A stretch of 63,520 nt of DNA from an uncultured Bacteroides sp. (GCF_910586915.1 NZ_CAJULN010000016.1:1-63520); one strand, 5' to 3'. Positions 9,737 through 19,028 are shown, numbered from the stretch's first letter. Numbers and translations: made by a program. The notes: generated by a model from the letters alone, not told the origin.

Positions 9737-12301
9737 ATGAGAGTTAAAGTTAGTAATGTGAATACTCCCAACTGGAAAGAGGTTACTGTAAAGTCACGTA
9801 TACCGGCCGAGTTGGAGAAGTTGTCTGAAATCGCACGTAACATTTGGTGGGCATGGAACTATGAAGCAACCGAACTGTTCAGAGACTTAGACCCTGCTCT
9901 TTGGAAAGAATGCGGTCAGAATCCGGTATTGTTGCTGGAGCGTATGAGTTACGAAAAGCTGGAGGCTTTGGCTAATGACAAGGTGATTCTGAAAAGAATG
10001 AACGAAGTTTATGCGAAGTTCAGAGCTTACATGGATGTGAAGCCCGACAACCAACGTCCCTCGGTAGCCTATTTCAGCATGGAGTACGGATTGAGCCATG
10101 TACTGAAAATCTATTCAGGCGGTTTGGGCGTATTGGCAGGCGACTATTTGAAAGAGGCTTCCGACAGCAATGTCGATTTGTGTGCCGTAGGTTTCCTTTA
10201 CCGTTACGGATACTTCACCCAGACACTTTCTATGGACGGACAGCAGATTGCCAACTACGAAGCACAGAACTTCGGCCAGCTTCCCATCGACCGTGTGCTG
10301 GATGCAGAAGGCAAGCCGTTGGTAGTCGATGTTCCTTACCTTGATTATTATGTTCATGCCAACGTATGGCGTGTCAACGTAGGACGCATCTCTCTGTACC
10401 TGCTCGATACGGACAATGAGATGAACAGCGAGTTCGACCGTCCTATCACTCACCAGCTCTACGGAGGCGACTGGGAGAACCGTCTGAAACAGGAAATCCT
10501 GTTGGGTATCGGTGGTATCCTGACACTGAAAGCATTGGGTATCCAGAAAGACATCTACCACTGCAACGAAGGACACGCTGCACTTATCAACGTTCAGCGC
10601 ATCTGCGACTATGTGGCAACAGGGCTGACTTACGAACAGGCTATCGAGTTGGTTCGTGCCTCTTCTCTCTACACAGTTCACACACCGGTTCCTGCCGGCC
10701 ATGACTATTTCGACGAAGGTCTGTTCGGCAAATACATGAGCGGTTATCCTGCACGGATGGGCATCACCTGGGACGACCTGATGGACCTCGGACGCAACAA
10801 TCCGGGCGACAGAGGCGAACGTTTCTGTATGTCGGTCTTCGCTTGCAACACTTCGCAGGAAGTGAACGGTGTAAGTTGGTTGCACGGAAAAGTATCGCAA
10901 GAAATGTTCTCTTCCATCTGGAAAGGTTACTTCCCCGAAGAGAGCCACGTAGGCTATGTGACAAACGGTGTCCACTTCCCCACATGGAGCGCTACGGAAT
11001 GGAAACAACTATACTCCAAATACTTTAAGGACAGCTTCCTGGCCGACCAGTCCAATCCTAAGATTTGGGAAGCTATCTACAACGTGCCCGACGAAGAAAT
11101 CTGGGAAACACGTATGAAGATGAAGAACAAGTTGGTCGACCACATCCGCAAGTCGTTCCGCGACACTTGGCTGAAGAACCAGGGAGACCCCTCGCGCATC
11201 GTTTCGCTGATGGATAAAATCAATCCGAACGCGTTGCTGATAGGTTTCGGTCGTCGTTTTGCTACTTACAAGCGTGCACACCTGCTATTTACCGACCTCG
11301 AACGTCTGGCTAAGATTGTGAACAACCCCGATTATCCGGTACAGTTCCTCTTCACCGGTAAGGCGCATCCGCACGACGGAGCAGGACAGGGCTTGATTAA
11401 GCGCATCATCGAAATCTCCCGCCGCCCGGAATTCCTGGGTAAGATTATCTTCCTCGAAAACTACGATATGCAGCTGGCACGTCGTCTTGTTTCCGGCGTT
11501 GATATCTGGCTGAACACTCCGACCCGTCCGTTGGAAGCATCGGGTACATCGGGTGAGAAGGCGCTGATGAACGGTGTTGTCAACTTCTCCGTATTGGACG
11601 GTTGGTGGCTGGAAGGTTACCGCGAAGGTGCAGGATGGGCGTTGACCGAAAAACGTACTTATCAGAACCAGGAACACCAAGACCAGTTGGATGCTGCTAC
11701 CATTTACAGCATTCTTGAGACTGAAATCATGCCGTTGTATTACGCACGCAATAAGAAAGGCTATTCCGAAGGCTGGGTGAAGGTAGTGAAGAACTCTATC
11801 GCACAGATTGCTCCTCATTATACAATGAAGCGCCAATTGGACGATTACTACAGCAAGTTCTATTGCAAGCAGGCAAAACGTTTCGCTGCGTTGGCTGCCG
11901 ATAACAATGCGAAGGCAAAAGAAATCGCTGCCTGGAAAGAAGAAGTTGTCGCTAAATGGGATTCCATCGAAATCGTATCTTGCGACAAAGTGGAAGAGCT
12001 GAAGAATGGCGACATCGAAAGCGGAAAAGAGTACACCATTACTTATGTAATCGACGAGAAAGGTTTGAACGACGCCATAGGACTTGAACTGGTTACTACT
12101 TACGCAACGGCAGACGGCAAACAGCACATCTACTCCGTAGAACCGTTTGATGTAATCAAGAAAGAGGGCAACCTGTATACATTCCAGGTGAAACACAGCT
12201 TGTCCAACGCCGGTAGCTTCAAGGTTTCTTACCGTATGTTCCCGAAGAACCAAGACCTTCCGCACCGTCAGGACTTCTGCTACGTACGCTGGTTTGTGTA
12301 A
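9737..12301 (+). CDS. glgP: Alpha-glucan (glycogen/starch) phosphorylase, GT35
   Basis: Releases glucose-1-phosphate from alpha-1,4-glucan using pyridoxal phosphate; 854 aa. An N-terminal DUF3417-type segment (ELEKLSEIARNIWWAWN) precedes the catalytic fold. PTRPLEASGTSGEKALMNG is the cofactor region, the Lys in GEKALMNG matching the PLP-binding Lys of phosphorylases; GRRFATYKRA is also typical. This belongs to the bacterial 'alpha-glucan family phosphorylase' group and is distinct from the E. coli GlgP/MalP type. A C-terminal beta-rich tail of about 110 residues follows the core. Probable operon with the GT3 synthase upstream. Confidence 0.94.
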   Translation: MRVKVSNVNTPNWKEVTVKSRIPAELEKLSEIARNIWWAWNYEATELFRDLDPALWKECGQNPVLLLERMSYEKLEALANDKVILKRMNEVYAKFRAYMDVKPDNQRPSVAYFSMEYGLSHVLKIYSGGLGVLAGDYLKEASDSNVDLCAVGFLYRYGYFTQTLSMDGQQIANYEAQNFGQLPIDRVLDAEGKPLVVDVPYLDYYVHANVWRVNVGRISLYLLDTDNEMNSEFDRPITHQLYGGDWENRLKQEILLGIGGILTLKALGIQKDIYHCNEGHAALINVQRICDYVATGLTYEQAIELVRASSLYTVHTPVPAGHDYFDEGLFGKYMSGYPARMGITWDDLMDLGRNNPGDRGERFCMSVFACNTSQEVNGVSWLHGKVSQEMFSSIWKGYFPEESHVGYVTNGVHFPTWSATEWKQLYSKYFKDSFLADQSNPKIWEAIYNVPDEEIWETRMKMKNKLVDHIRKSFRDTWLKNQGDPSRIVSLMDKINPNALLIGFGRRFATYKRAHLLFTDLERLAKIVNNPDYPVQFLFTGKAHPHDGAGQGLIKRIIEISRRPEFLGKIIFLENYDMQLARRLVSGVDIWLNTPTRPLEASGTSGEKALMNGVVNFSVLDGWWLEGYREGAGWALTEKRTYQNQEHQDQLDAATIYSILETEIMPLYYARNKKGYSEGWVKVVKNSIAQIAPHYTMKRQLDDYYSKFYCKQAKRFAALAADNNAKAKEIAAWKEEVVAKWDSIEIVSCDKVEELKNGDIESGKEYTITYVIDEKGLNDAIGLELVTTYATADGKQHIYSVEPFDVIKKEGNLYTFQVKHSLSNAGSFKVSYRMFPKNQDLPHRQDFCYVRWFV

Positions 12302-12310
12302 TTGCTTCAT

Positions 12311-12350
12311 GAAAAAAGCCGGGAAGGTGAATCGTCTTCCTGCTTTTTCA
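12311..12350 (+). terminator. Hairpin after glgP
   Basis: Imperfect stem AAAAAAGCCGGGAAG pairing with CTTCCTGCTTTTT, ending in T-rich sequence just downstream of the phosphorylase stop. Confidence 0.6.
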
Positions 12351-12360
12351 AGATAGAAAT

Positions 12361-12395
12361 AACCCCTGCAACTTTTTACAGATGCAGGGGTTTTC
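12361..12395 (+). terminator. Second strong hairpin after glgP
   Basis: Perfect 10-bp stem AACCCCTGCA/TGCAGGGGTT followed by TT. With the A/T flanks it could also end the convergent TlpA-like gene, although array A lies in between. Confidence 0.7.
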
Positions 12396-12399
12396 TATT

Positions 12400-12552
12400 G
12401 TTCCCAATGTTTGAAACAATCGTTCCCAATGTTTGAAACTGTCGTTTCCTATGCTTGAAACTGTTGTTTCCTATGCTTGAAACTGTCGTTTCCTATACTC
12501 GAAACAATCGTTTCCTATACTCGAAACAATCGTTTCCTATACTTACTTACTT
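12400..12552. repeat. Palindromic 22-bp tandem array A
   Basis: Six full 22-bp units start at 12400, 12422, 12444, 12466, 12488 and 12510, and a seventh is cut off at 12532. Each unit is a 5-bp arm, 8-bp core, 5-bp arm and 4-bp linker: GTTTC(N8)GAAAC in units 3-6, GTTCC(N8)GAAAC in units 1-2. The linkers are AATC, TGTC or TGTT. The array lies between convergent genes and its broken last unit runs into the stop codon of the TlpA-like gene. Confidence 0.9.
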
Positions 12553-13650
12553 GAGGGCTTCCGCAACTTTTGTTTGCAATTCCTCACCGTGAAGTCCTCG
12601 TGCGATGATAGTTCCTTCGCCATCTATCAGTACGGTGTGGGGAATACCGGTTACGGCATAAAGCTGTGCCCCTTCGCTTTGCCAGAACTTAAGGTCGGAC
12701 ATTTGCGGCCAGGTCATATTCAATTTCTTGATAGCCTCTTTCCAGGCAGCACCGTCCTGGTCTAAAGAAACCCCTACGATTTCAAAGTTCTTGTCTTTGT
12801 ATTTGGCGTAAGTTTCTACTAAGTTAGGCATTTCGCGACGGCAGGGACCGCACCAGCTTGCCCAGAAGTCAACCAATACCACCTTGCCTTTACCTGCGTA
12901 ATCAGACAATTTCACTGTCTTTCCTTCGGGAGTCTGCATCTCGAAGTCTGTGAATTTGCTGCCTATCGCAGTTTTCTTCTCTTTTTCAATCTGCTTTTTG
13001 ATGTGTACGATTACCTCGTCGTTCTGATATTGTGCGGGAATTGCCTGCAACAATTCTTCGTTTTCAGCCGTTGAGTTGTCGTAGAATGTCTGTTTGAAGA
13101 AGTACACACCCACCGGATTGCCGATGTTTTTCTTCACCCCTTCTTTGATAAGCGTAGCATATTCTTCTTGCAGTTTCGCGTTTTCCTCCTGTTTTGCCAT
13201 CTTCTCTTCGTCGGTGAGGGTAGTGTCTCTCATAGACTGATAGATAGCTATTGCTTTGGAACGAAGGTCGTTTATCGGAGTTCTGAGTTCCTGGTATGCA
13301 TCGTTGCTCGGAGTTCCGGTGGCAGAGTCGTTGTCTTTGGTCAGTGCGATGTTGATTTTTCCGTTTTCGAGGAAGAAGTCCATTTGCAACGGAGCGTTCT
13401 GTGTTTTGCAAGTGATATAACGGCTCACGGTAGAGTCCTGCGTACCTTTGAAAGTGAAGGTTCCGTTAGTAATGACGGCAGTGTCCAGCGAGACGAATCT
13501 CCGGTTGGCCCGTTCCTGCAAGAATACACTGTCACCATCGTTTGCACCTTCTACGGTTCCGGTGATAACGTATCCGTTTTGCGTTCCGCCGCCACAGGCT
13601 ACCATGCCCATTGTGGCAGTTGCGAGAACTAAAAAAGTTAACTTTTTCAT
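12547..13650 (-). CDS. TlpA-like thiol-disulfide lipoprotein with DUF4369 domain
   Basis: Predicted lipoprotein of 367 aa: the N-terminus MKKLTFLVLATATMGMVACGGG has a clear lipobox ending at Cys19. Residues ~25-115 form a DUF4369-type beta domain (GYVITGTVEGANDGDSVFLQ), followed by a helical linker. The C-terminal ~140 residues are a TlpA/ResA thioredoxin fold with the active-site WASWCGPCRREMP (CxxC). A role in periplasmic thiol chemistry is likely; the substrate is unknown. The gene is divergent from potA and has its own -7 box. Its 3' end abuts tandem array A. Confidence 0.9.
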   Translation of the reverse strand: MKKLTFLVLATATMGMVACGGGTQNGYVITGTVEGANDGDSVFLQERANRRFVSLDTAVITNGTFTFKGTQDSTVSRYITCKTQNAPLQMDFFLENGKINIALTKDNDSATGTPSNDAYQELRTPINDLRSKAIAIYQSMRDTTLTDEEKMAKQEENAKLQEEYATLIKEGVKKNIGNPVGVYFFKQTFYDNSTAENEELLQAIPAQYQNDEVIVHIKKQIEKEKKTAIGSKFTDFEMQTPEGKTVKLSDYAGKGKVVLVDFWASWCGPCRREMPNLVETYAKYKDKNFEIVGVSLDQDGAAWKEAIKKLNMTWPQMSDLKFWQSEGAQLYAVTGIPHTVLIDGEGTIIARGLHGEELQTKVAEALK

Positions 13651-13682
13651 GATTTTGTAAAATTAGTGAATAAATATTTATG

Positions 13683-13690
13683 CAAAGATA
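13683..13690 (-). promoter_or_regulatory. -7 box for the TlpA-like gene
   Basis: On the minus strand TATCTTTG, matching TAnnTTTG, 33 bases before the start at 13650. Confidence 0.65.
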
Positions 13691-13763
13691 GATTATTTTT
13701 CTCTCGTGCATCGAAAAACACTGTTATATTAGATTAACACTATGCGAAAACCGTAGAAATATG

Positions 13764-13771
13764 TACCTTTG
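13764..13771 (+). promoter_or_regulatory. -7 box for the pot operon
   Basis: TACCTTTG 18 bases before the potA ATG. The expected transcription start would leave a leader of only about ten bases. Confidence 0.65.
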
Positions 13772-13788
13772 CACCCCAAACTTTTAGT

Positions 13789-15180
13789 ATGAATATGCAA
13801 GAAGATAAATCCATCATTGAAGTGAGCCATGTCTCGAAGTATTTTGGCGAGAAAACAGCATTGGATGATGTGACGCTGAACGTGAAGAAAGGCGAGTTTG
13901 TGACCATCCTCGGACCTTCCGGTTGCGGAAAAACCACGTTGTTGCGTCTCATAGCCGGTTTTCAGACGGCTTCGGAAGGCGAAATACGAATTTCGGGTAA
14001 GGAAATCACACAGACTCCGCCCCACAAGCGTCCGGTGAACACGGTATTTCAGAAATACGCCCTGTTTCCGCATTTGAATGTATATGACAACATCGCTTTC
14101 GGCCTGAAACTGAAAAAGACTCCGAAGCAGACCATCGAAAAGAAAGTGAAGGCGGCACTGAAAATGGTGGGCATGACCGATTACGAATACCGCGATGTCG
14201 ATTCGCTCTCCGGCGGACAGCAGCAGCGTGTAGCCATCGCCCGTGCCATCGTTAATGAACCCGAAGTGCTTCTGCTCGACGAACCGTTGGCGGCACTCGA
14301 CCTGAAAATGCGCAAGGATATGCAGATGGAACTGAAGGAGATGCATAAAACCCTGGGTATCACCTTTGTCTACGTCACCCACGACCAGGAGGAGGCGCTT
14401 ACGCTGAGCGACACGATTGTCGTAATGAGCGAAGGCAAGATTCAGCAGATTGGCACGCCGATTGATATTTACAACGAGCCGGTCAACTCGTTCGTTGCCG
14501 ACTTTATCGGCGAGAGCAACATCCTGAACGGTACGATGGTACGCGACAAGTTGGTGCGCTTCTGCGACGCGGAGTTCGAATGCGTAGACGAAGGATTCGG
14601 CGAAAACACCCCCGTAGATGTAGTGATACGTCCGGAGGATTTGTATATTTTCCCGGTTTCGGACATGGCACAGTTGACGGGCGTGGTGCAGACCTCCATC
14701 TTCAAGGGCGTGCACTATGAGATGACGGTGCTTTGCGGCGGTTATGAGTTTCTTGTGCAAGACTACCACCACTTTGAGGTAGGAGCGGAGGTCGGTCTGT
14801 TAGTGAAGCCTTTCGACATCCATATCATGCAGAAGGAACGCGTCTGCAATACGTTTGAAGGCAAGCTGCTCGACGCCACTCATGTGGAATTCCTGGGTTG
14901 CACTTTCGAGTGTGCTCCGGCGGAAGGCGCGGTTCCCGATAGCGCCGTCCGGGTGGAAGTCGATTTCGACAAGGTAGTGCTTCAGGACAACGAAGAGGAC
15001 GGAATGTTGACGGGCGAAGTGAAGTTCATTCTTTACAAGGGCGACCACTATCACCTCACCGTCTTTTCCGACTGGGACGAGAATGTGTTTGTAGACACGA
15101 ACGATGTGTGGGACGATGGCGACCGCGTAGGTATCACCATCCCTCCGGAAGCCATTCGTGTAATTAAAATAACCGATTAA
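13789..15180 (+). CDS. potA: Spermidine/putrescine ABC transporter ATPase
   Basis: ATP-binding subunit of a polyamine importer, 463 aa. Walker A GPSGCGKT lies at 42-49, the Q-loop at TVFQKYALFPH, the ABC signature LSGGQQQRVAIARA at about 140-153 and Walker B LLLDEP at 161-166. The C-terminal part is longer than in E. coli PotA (about 378 aa) and seems to hold two TOBE-like halves, each with a 'FKG/YKGDHYHLTV' strand pattern (around GVVQTSIFKGVHYEMTV and GEVKFILYKGDHYHLTV). A second in-frame ATG (MQEDKS) is possible as start. First gene of potABCD. Confidence 0.95.
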   Translation: MNMQEDKSIIEVSHVSKYFGEKTALDDVTLNVKKGEFVTILGPSGCGKTTLLRLIAGFQTASEGEIRISGKEITQTPPHKRPVNTVFQKYALFPHLNVYDNIAFGLKLKKTPKQTIEKKVKAALKMVGMTDYEYRDVDSLSGGQQQRVAIARAIVNEPEVLLLDEPLAALDLKMRKDMQMELKEMHKTLGITFVYVTHDQEEALTLSDTIVVMSEGKIQQIGTPIDIYNEPVNSFVADFIGESNILNGTMVRDKLVRFCDAEFECVDEGFGENTPVDVVIRPEDLYIFPVSDMAQLTGVVQTSIFKGVHYEMTVLCGGYEFLVQDYHHFEVGAEVGLLVKPFDIHIMQKERVCNTFEGKLLDATHVEFLGCTFECAPAEGAVPDSAVRVEVDFDKVVLQDNEEDGMLTGEVKFILYKGDHYHLTVFSDWDENVFVDTNDVWDDGDRVGITIPPEAIRVIKITD

Positions 15181-15191
15181 CAGGAAAGGAA

Positions 15192-15992
15192 GTGAATAAG
15201 AGGTTTTTAGTCTTTTTGTCGTCGCGCAAGAGCTGGACGCTGCCTTACATTATTTTTTCGGCAATCTTTGTCGTCATTCCGTTGCTACTGATTGTCGTGT
15301 ATGCATTTACCGACGACAACGGCCGTCTGACGCTTGCCAATTTTCAGAAGTTCTTCGAACATCCCGAAGCAATCAATACCTTTGTCTATTCGATAGGTAT
15401 TGCCATTATCACCACCCTTGTGTGCATCTTGCTGGGCTATCCCGCCGCATGGATACTGAGCAACAGCCGTCTGAACCGCTCGAAGACGATGGTCGTCTTG
15501 TTTATTCTGCCGATGTGGGTGAATATTCTCGTGCGTACGTTGGCCACGGTTGCCCTGTTCGACTTTTTCAGTGTACCGTTGGGCGAAGGGGCGTTGATAT
15601 TCGGTATGGTGTACAACTTCATTCCTTTTATGATTTATCCTATTTATAATACGTTGCAGAAGATGGACCACAGCTACATCGAAGCGGCGCAGGACTTGGG
15701 TGCCAATCCCGTGCAGGTCTTTCTGAAGGCAGTTCTTCCGCTCTCCATGCCGGGGGTGATGAGTGGCGTCATGATGGTATTCATGCCCACCATATCGACC
15801 TTCGCCATTGCCGAGCTGCTGACGATGAACAACATCAAACTCTTCGGTACGACGATTCAGGAGAACATCAACAACAGTATGTGGAACTATGGAGCGGCAC
15901 TTTCGCTTATCATGCTGCTGCTGATTGCCGCCACTTCCTTGTTGGGCACAGACGATAAAGACAACTCAAACGAAGGAGGCGGACTATGGTAA
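15192..15992 (+). CDS. potB: Spermidine/putrescine ABC transporter permease B (GTG start)
   Basis: Inner-membrane permease of 266 aa with about six membrane helices. The EAA loop EAAQDLGANPVQVFLKAVLPLSMPG, which docks on the ATPase, lies in the second half. GTG at 15192 is chosen because an AGGAAAGGAAG ribosome-binding sequence sits just before it, unusually good for Bacteroides. It begins 12 bases after potA and overlaps potC by seven bases, so translation is probably coupled. Confidence 0.94.
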   Translation: MNKRFLVFLSSRKSWTLPYIIFSAIFVVIPLLLIVVYAFTDDNGRLTLANFQKFFEHPEAINTFVYSIGIAIITTLVCILLGYPAAWILSNSRLNRSKTMVVLFILPMWVNILVRTLATVALFDFFSVPLGEGALIFGMVYNFIPFMIYPIYNTLQKMDHSYIEAAQDLGANPVQVFLKAVLPLSMPGVMSGVMMVFMPTISTFAIAELLTMNNIKLFGTTIQENINNSMWNYGAALSLIMLLLIAATSLLGTDDKDNSNEGGGLW

Positions 15993-16771
15993 AGAAACTA
16001 TTTGCACAGGCTTATTTGTGGATATTGCTGTTGCTGCTTTATTCGCCTATCGTGATTATCGTTATCTATTCGTTTACCGAAGCGAAGGTGCTGGGCAACT
16101 GGACGGGTTTTTCTACCAAGCTCTACACCTCGCTCTTCACCACGGGCACGCACCATTCGCTGATGAATGCATTAGTAAATACGATTACCATTGCTTTGTT
16201 GGCTGCTACGGCGTCTACCCTGTTGGGCAGCGTTGCCGCCATCGGTATCTTTAACCTGAAATCCCGCTCGCGCAAGGCGATTGGCTTTGTCAACAGTATT
16301 CCTATCCTCAACGGCGATATCATCACGGGTATTTCGTTGTTCCTTCTGTTTGTCTCGTTGGGAATCACGCAGGGATATACCACTGTGGTGCTTGCACACA
16401 TCACGTTCTGCACGCCTTACGTGGTGTTGAGCGTCTTGCCGCGTCTGAAACAGATGAACCCGAACATCTATGAGGCTGCCCTCGATTTGGGCGCCACTCC
16501 CATGCAGGCGTTGTGGAAAGTCATCGTGCCGGAGATTCGTCCCGGAATGATAAGCGGCTTCATGCTTGCACTGACACTCTCTATCGACGACTTTGCCGTG
16601 ACGGTATTTACCATCGGCAACCAGGGATTGGAGACGCTCTCCACCTATATCTACGCCGATGCCCGCAAAGGCGGACTGACGCCGGAACTGCGTCCGCTCT
16701 CCGCCATCATCTTTGTGGTGGTGTTAGCGTTGCTTATTGTGATTAATCATCGGGCGGGAAAGAAGAAATAG
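15986..16771 (+). CDS. potC: Spermidine/putrescine ABC transporter permease C
   Basis: Second permease of the polyamine importer, 261 aa, with about six membrane segments and the coupling loop EAALDLGATPMQALWKVIVPEIRPG. PotB and PotC form the heterodimeric channel. The start lies inside the end of potB. A 33-base gap separates it from the broken potD. Confidence 0.94.
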   Translation: MVKKLFAQAYLWILLLLLYSPIVIIVIYSFTEAKVLGNWTGFSTKLYTSLFTTGTHHSLMNALVNTITIALLAATASTLLGSVAAIGIFNLKSRSRKAIGFVNSIPILNGDIITGISLFLLFVSLGITQGYTTVVLAHITFCTPYVVLSVLPRLKQMNPNIYEAALDLGATPMQALWKVIVPEIRPGMISGFMLALTLSIDDFAVTVFTIGNQGLETLSTYIYADARKGGLTPELRPLSAIIFVVVLALLIVINHRAGKKK

Positions 16772-16804
16772 TTCGCCTGTCGCTATCGTATAAAACTTGT
16801 AGTT

Positions 16805-18141
16805 ATGAAGAGAATTATTCCTGTGCTCCTGTCGTTGCTGAGTCTGGCGGGATGTTACAATTCGGGCGAACCCCGCGAACGGGTTCTTAAAATCTATAAT
16901 TGGGCGGATTATATCGGCGACAGTGTGCTGGAGGATTTCCAAGCCTATTATAAGGAGGAGACCGGTGAGGACATACGCATCGTTTACCAGACGTTCGACA
17001 TCAATGAGATTATGCTGACCAAGATTGAGCGGGGACACGAGGATTTCGATGTGGTCTGCCCTTCGGAATACATCATCGAACGGATGTTGAAGAAACAGTT
17101 GTTGCTGCCTATCGACACGGCCTTTGCTCATTCTCCCAATTACATGAACAATGTGTCGCCGTTCATCCGTGAGCAGATTAATAAGTTGGGGCAGTCGGGC
17201 GAAGTTGCCAGCCGCTATGCGGTGTGCTATATGTGGGGTACGGCGGGTATCCTCTACAATCGTGCCTTTATCCCCGACTCGGTGGCAGCCTCTTGGAACT
17301 GCCTGTGGGACAAGCAGTATGCCGGAAAAATCTTGATGAAAGACAGTTACCGTGATGCCTACGGAACTGCCGTCATTTACGCGCACGCCAAAGAGTTGGA
17401 AGAGGCAGTGTGACGGTGGAAGAACTGATGAACGACTACTCTCCGCGTGCAATGGAACTGGCGGAAAGGTATCTGAAAGCGCTCAAACCCAATATCGCAG
17501 GCTGGGAAGCCGACTTCGGCAAGGAGATGATGACCAAAAACAAGACCTGGCTCAACATGACCTGGAGCGGTGACGCGATGTGGGCAATTGAGGAGGCTGA
17601 TGCGGTGGGCGTTGACTTGGATTATGAAGTGCCCCGTGAGGGAAGCAATATCTGGTATGACGGATGGGTGATTCCCAAATATGCGAAGAATACGAAAGCC
17701 GCCAGTTACTTTATCAATTTTATGTGCCGGCCGGACATTGCCCTGCGGAACATGGATTTCTGCGGCTATGTAAGTTCGATTGCCACTCCCGAGATTCTGG
17801 AGGAAAAAATAGATACCACGCTTGAGTATTATGCCGACCTGAGTTATTTCTTCGGCGAGGGTGCTGACAGCATACAGATTGACAAGATACAGTATCCCGA
17901 CCGTAAGGTGGTGGAACGCTGTGCCATGATTCGGGACTTCGGCGATAAGACGAAAGAGGTACTCGATATCTGGTCGCGTATCAAAGGCGATAATTTAGGC
18001 GTGGGGATTACAATTCTTATTTTTGTGGTCGTTGCCTTGATGAGCGGCTGGATGGTATATAAGAAGTGGCAGCGTTACAGTCGCCGGAAGCAGCAAAGGC
18101 GGCGGAGTAGAAGGAGAAGGGAGAAGAGAGAGGGGCGTTAA
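16805..18141 (+). pseudogene. potD: potD, polyamine-binding protein, split by a 1-base deletion
   Basis: The first 202 codons (to the TGA ending at 17413) encode a lipoprotein signal (LLSLLSLAGCYNSG) and the N-terminal PotD lobe starting RVLKIYNWADYIG. The remainder continues in another frame from 17410, starting VTVEELMNDYSP, through the second lobe and an unusual C-terminal membrane helix (GVGITILIFVVVALMSGWMVY) with a basic tail. The junction reads GAAGAGGCAGTGTGACGG. Adding one G to the GG at 17404-17405 restores one frame with Glu-Glu-Gly-Ser-Val-Thr-Val across the break. Either the gene is inactivated or this is an assembly error; apart from that one base the frame looks intact, so the change is recent. 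Without PotD the importer would lack its substrate receptor. Confidence 0.88.
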
Positions 18142-18275
18142 TGCAATTTCCCCTCTGTAAATTGTTTCCGGTATTTGGATGGTGATATTCCTATGGTATG
18201 AGTAAATACCCGCACAAAGTGGGGGAGGTCGTTAAATCCGACAGTGAAACAAATCTTTGTACCGCTGAAGTAAGA
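18138..18275 (-). pseudogene. Remnant of an AraC-family regulator (C-terminal helix-turn-helix)
   Basis: Read on the minus strand the region encodes KICFTVGFNDLPHFVRVFTH, then TIGISPSKYRKQF and a stop. This is the second helix-turn-helix and end of an AraC/XylS-type DNA-binding domain (compare 'VGFnd.shFsr.Fkk..G.sPs.yRk'). Upstream the frame loses similarity and soon meets a stop, so no start or sensor domain remains. Its TAA overlaps the potD stop region by a few bases. It is too short for a normal gene call but clear as a fossil. Confidence 0.78.
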
Positions 18276-18305
18276 ACAGGTACCTCCCTTTTTTGTCTGT
18301 AATCA

Positions 18306-19007
18306 TTATCGCCGTTTCATTGTTCGGAGCAGGTCTTTGGTCTCTTTGTCTATGCGGAGGGATTCGATGGTTTTCTGCAATGCTTTGTTATATGTCCAGT
18401 TATCCAACTTGCTTTGCTTGAGATATTCCATTGTCTTTTCAGGAAACTTGACGTAGCAGCCGGATAGTAGCCAGGCCATAGCCATTCGTGCGTAATAGGC
18501 TTCGTGGCAGAAGGTGTCTGCGTATGTCAGCAGGGTGTCGATGTGGTCTTTATCCACATAATGGAAAAGCATTACTATGCCGAAACGTATTTCAAACTCT
18601 TTGGAAGAGGTGAGGTACGGTTGGATAAGTTGCCACATGATTTCTGTGTTTTTCCTGACGGCAATTTTCAGTTCACCGCAGAAGATGTCGCACACAGCCC
18701 AGTTATCGATGCGCGGGACGAACATCCGTATATACTTTATTCGTTCGTCTGTTTCCATATGCGCCCGTCCGATAATCATTCCCTGAAGCATTGTTTCTTC
18801 GTAATAGCGGGTGTCCGTTGCTTCTACCAACGTACGCCAGTCGTCTCTTTGGGCAATTTCTTTTGCCAATGTCCGTAGTTGCGGGATACGTACACCGAGG
18901 ATATTCTCACTGCCGGGCACTAAGGCGGAATGAAATTCCTTATATTTGGTGTCTGCTAAGGTTTGCAATTCTTTTCGGATGTGTTCCGGTTTGGATAGTT
19001 TGCTCAT
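18306..19007 (-). CDS. DNA alkylation repair protein (AlkD/AlkC-like)
   Basis: Predicted 233-aa all-helical protein of the DNA alkylation repair family (HEAT-like repeats), which in characterised members removes 3-methyl- or 7-methylpurines. Family features are visible: N-terminal LADTKYKEFHSALVPG with GVRIPQLRTLAKEI, then DNWAVCDIFCGELK in the middle (the Trp/Asp region around the substrate groove), then helical repeats to the end. Spacing to the next upstream gene on the same strand is 21 bases, so it may be co-transcribed with the AAA-ATPase-like gene. Confidence 0.88.
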   Translation of the reverse strand: MSKLSKPEHIRKELQTLADTKYKEFHSALVPGSENILGVRIPQLRTLAKEIAQRDDWRTLVEATDTRYYEETMLQGMIIGRAHMETDERIKYIRMFVPRIDNWAVCDIFCGELKIAVRKNTEIMWQLIQPYLTSSKEFEIRFGIVMLFHYVDKDHIDTLLTYADTFCHEAYYARMAMAWLLSGCYVKFPEKTMEYLKQSKLDNWTYNKALQKTIESLRIDKETKDLLRTMKRR

Positions 19008-19028
19008 GTTCAGGTAAAGATGTTTTTG

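Noticed and set aside
12400..12552. CRISPR-like array with GTTTC...GAAAC ends
   Set aside because: There are no unique spacers: repeat units abut with only 4-base linkers, units are 22 bp, and no cas gene is present.
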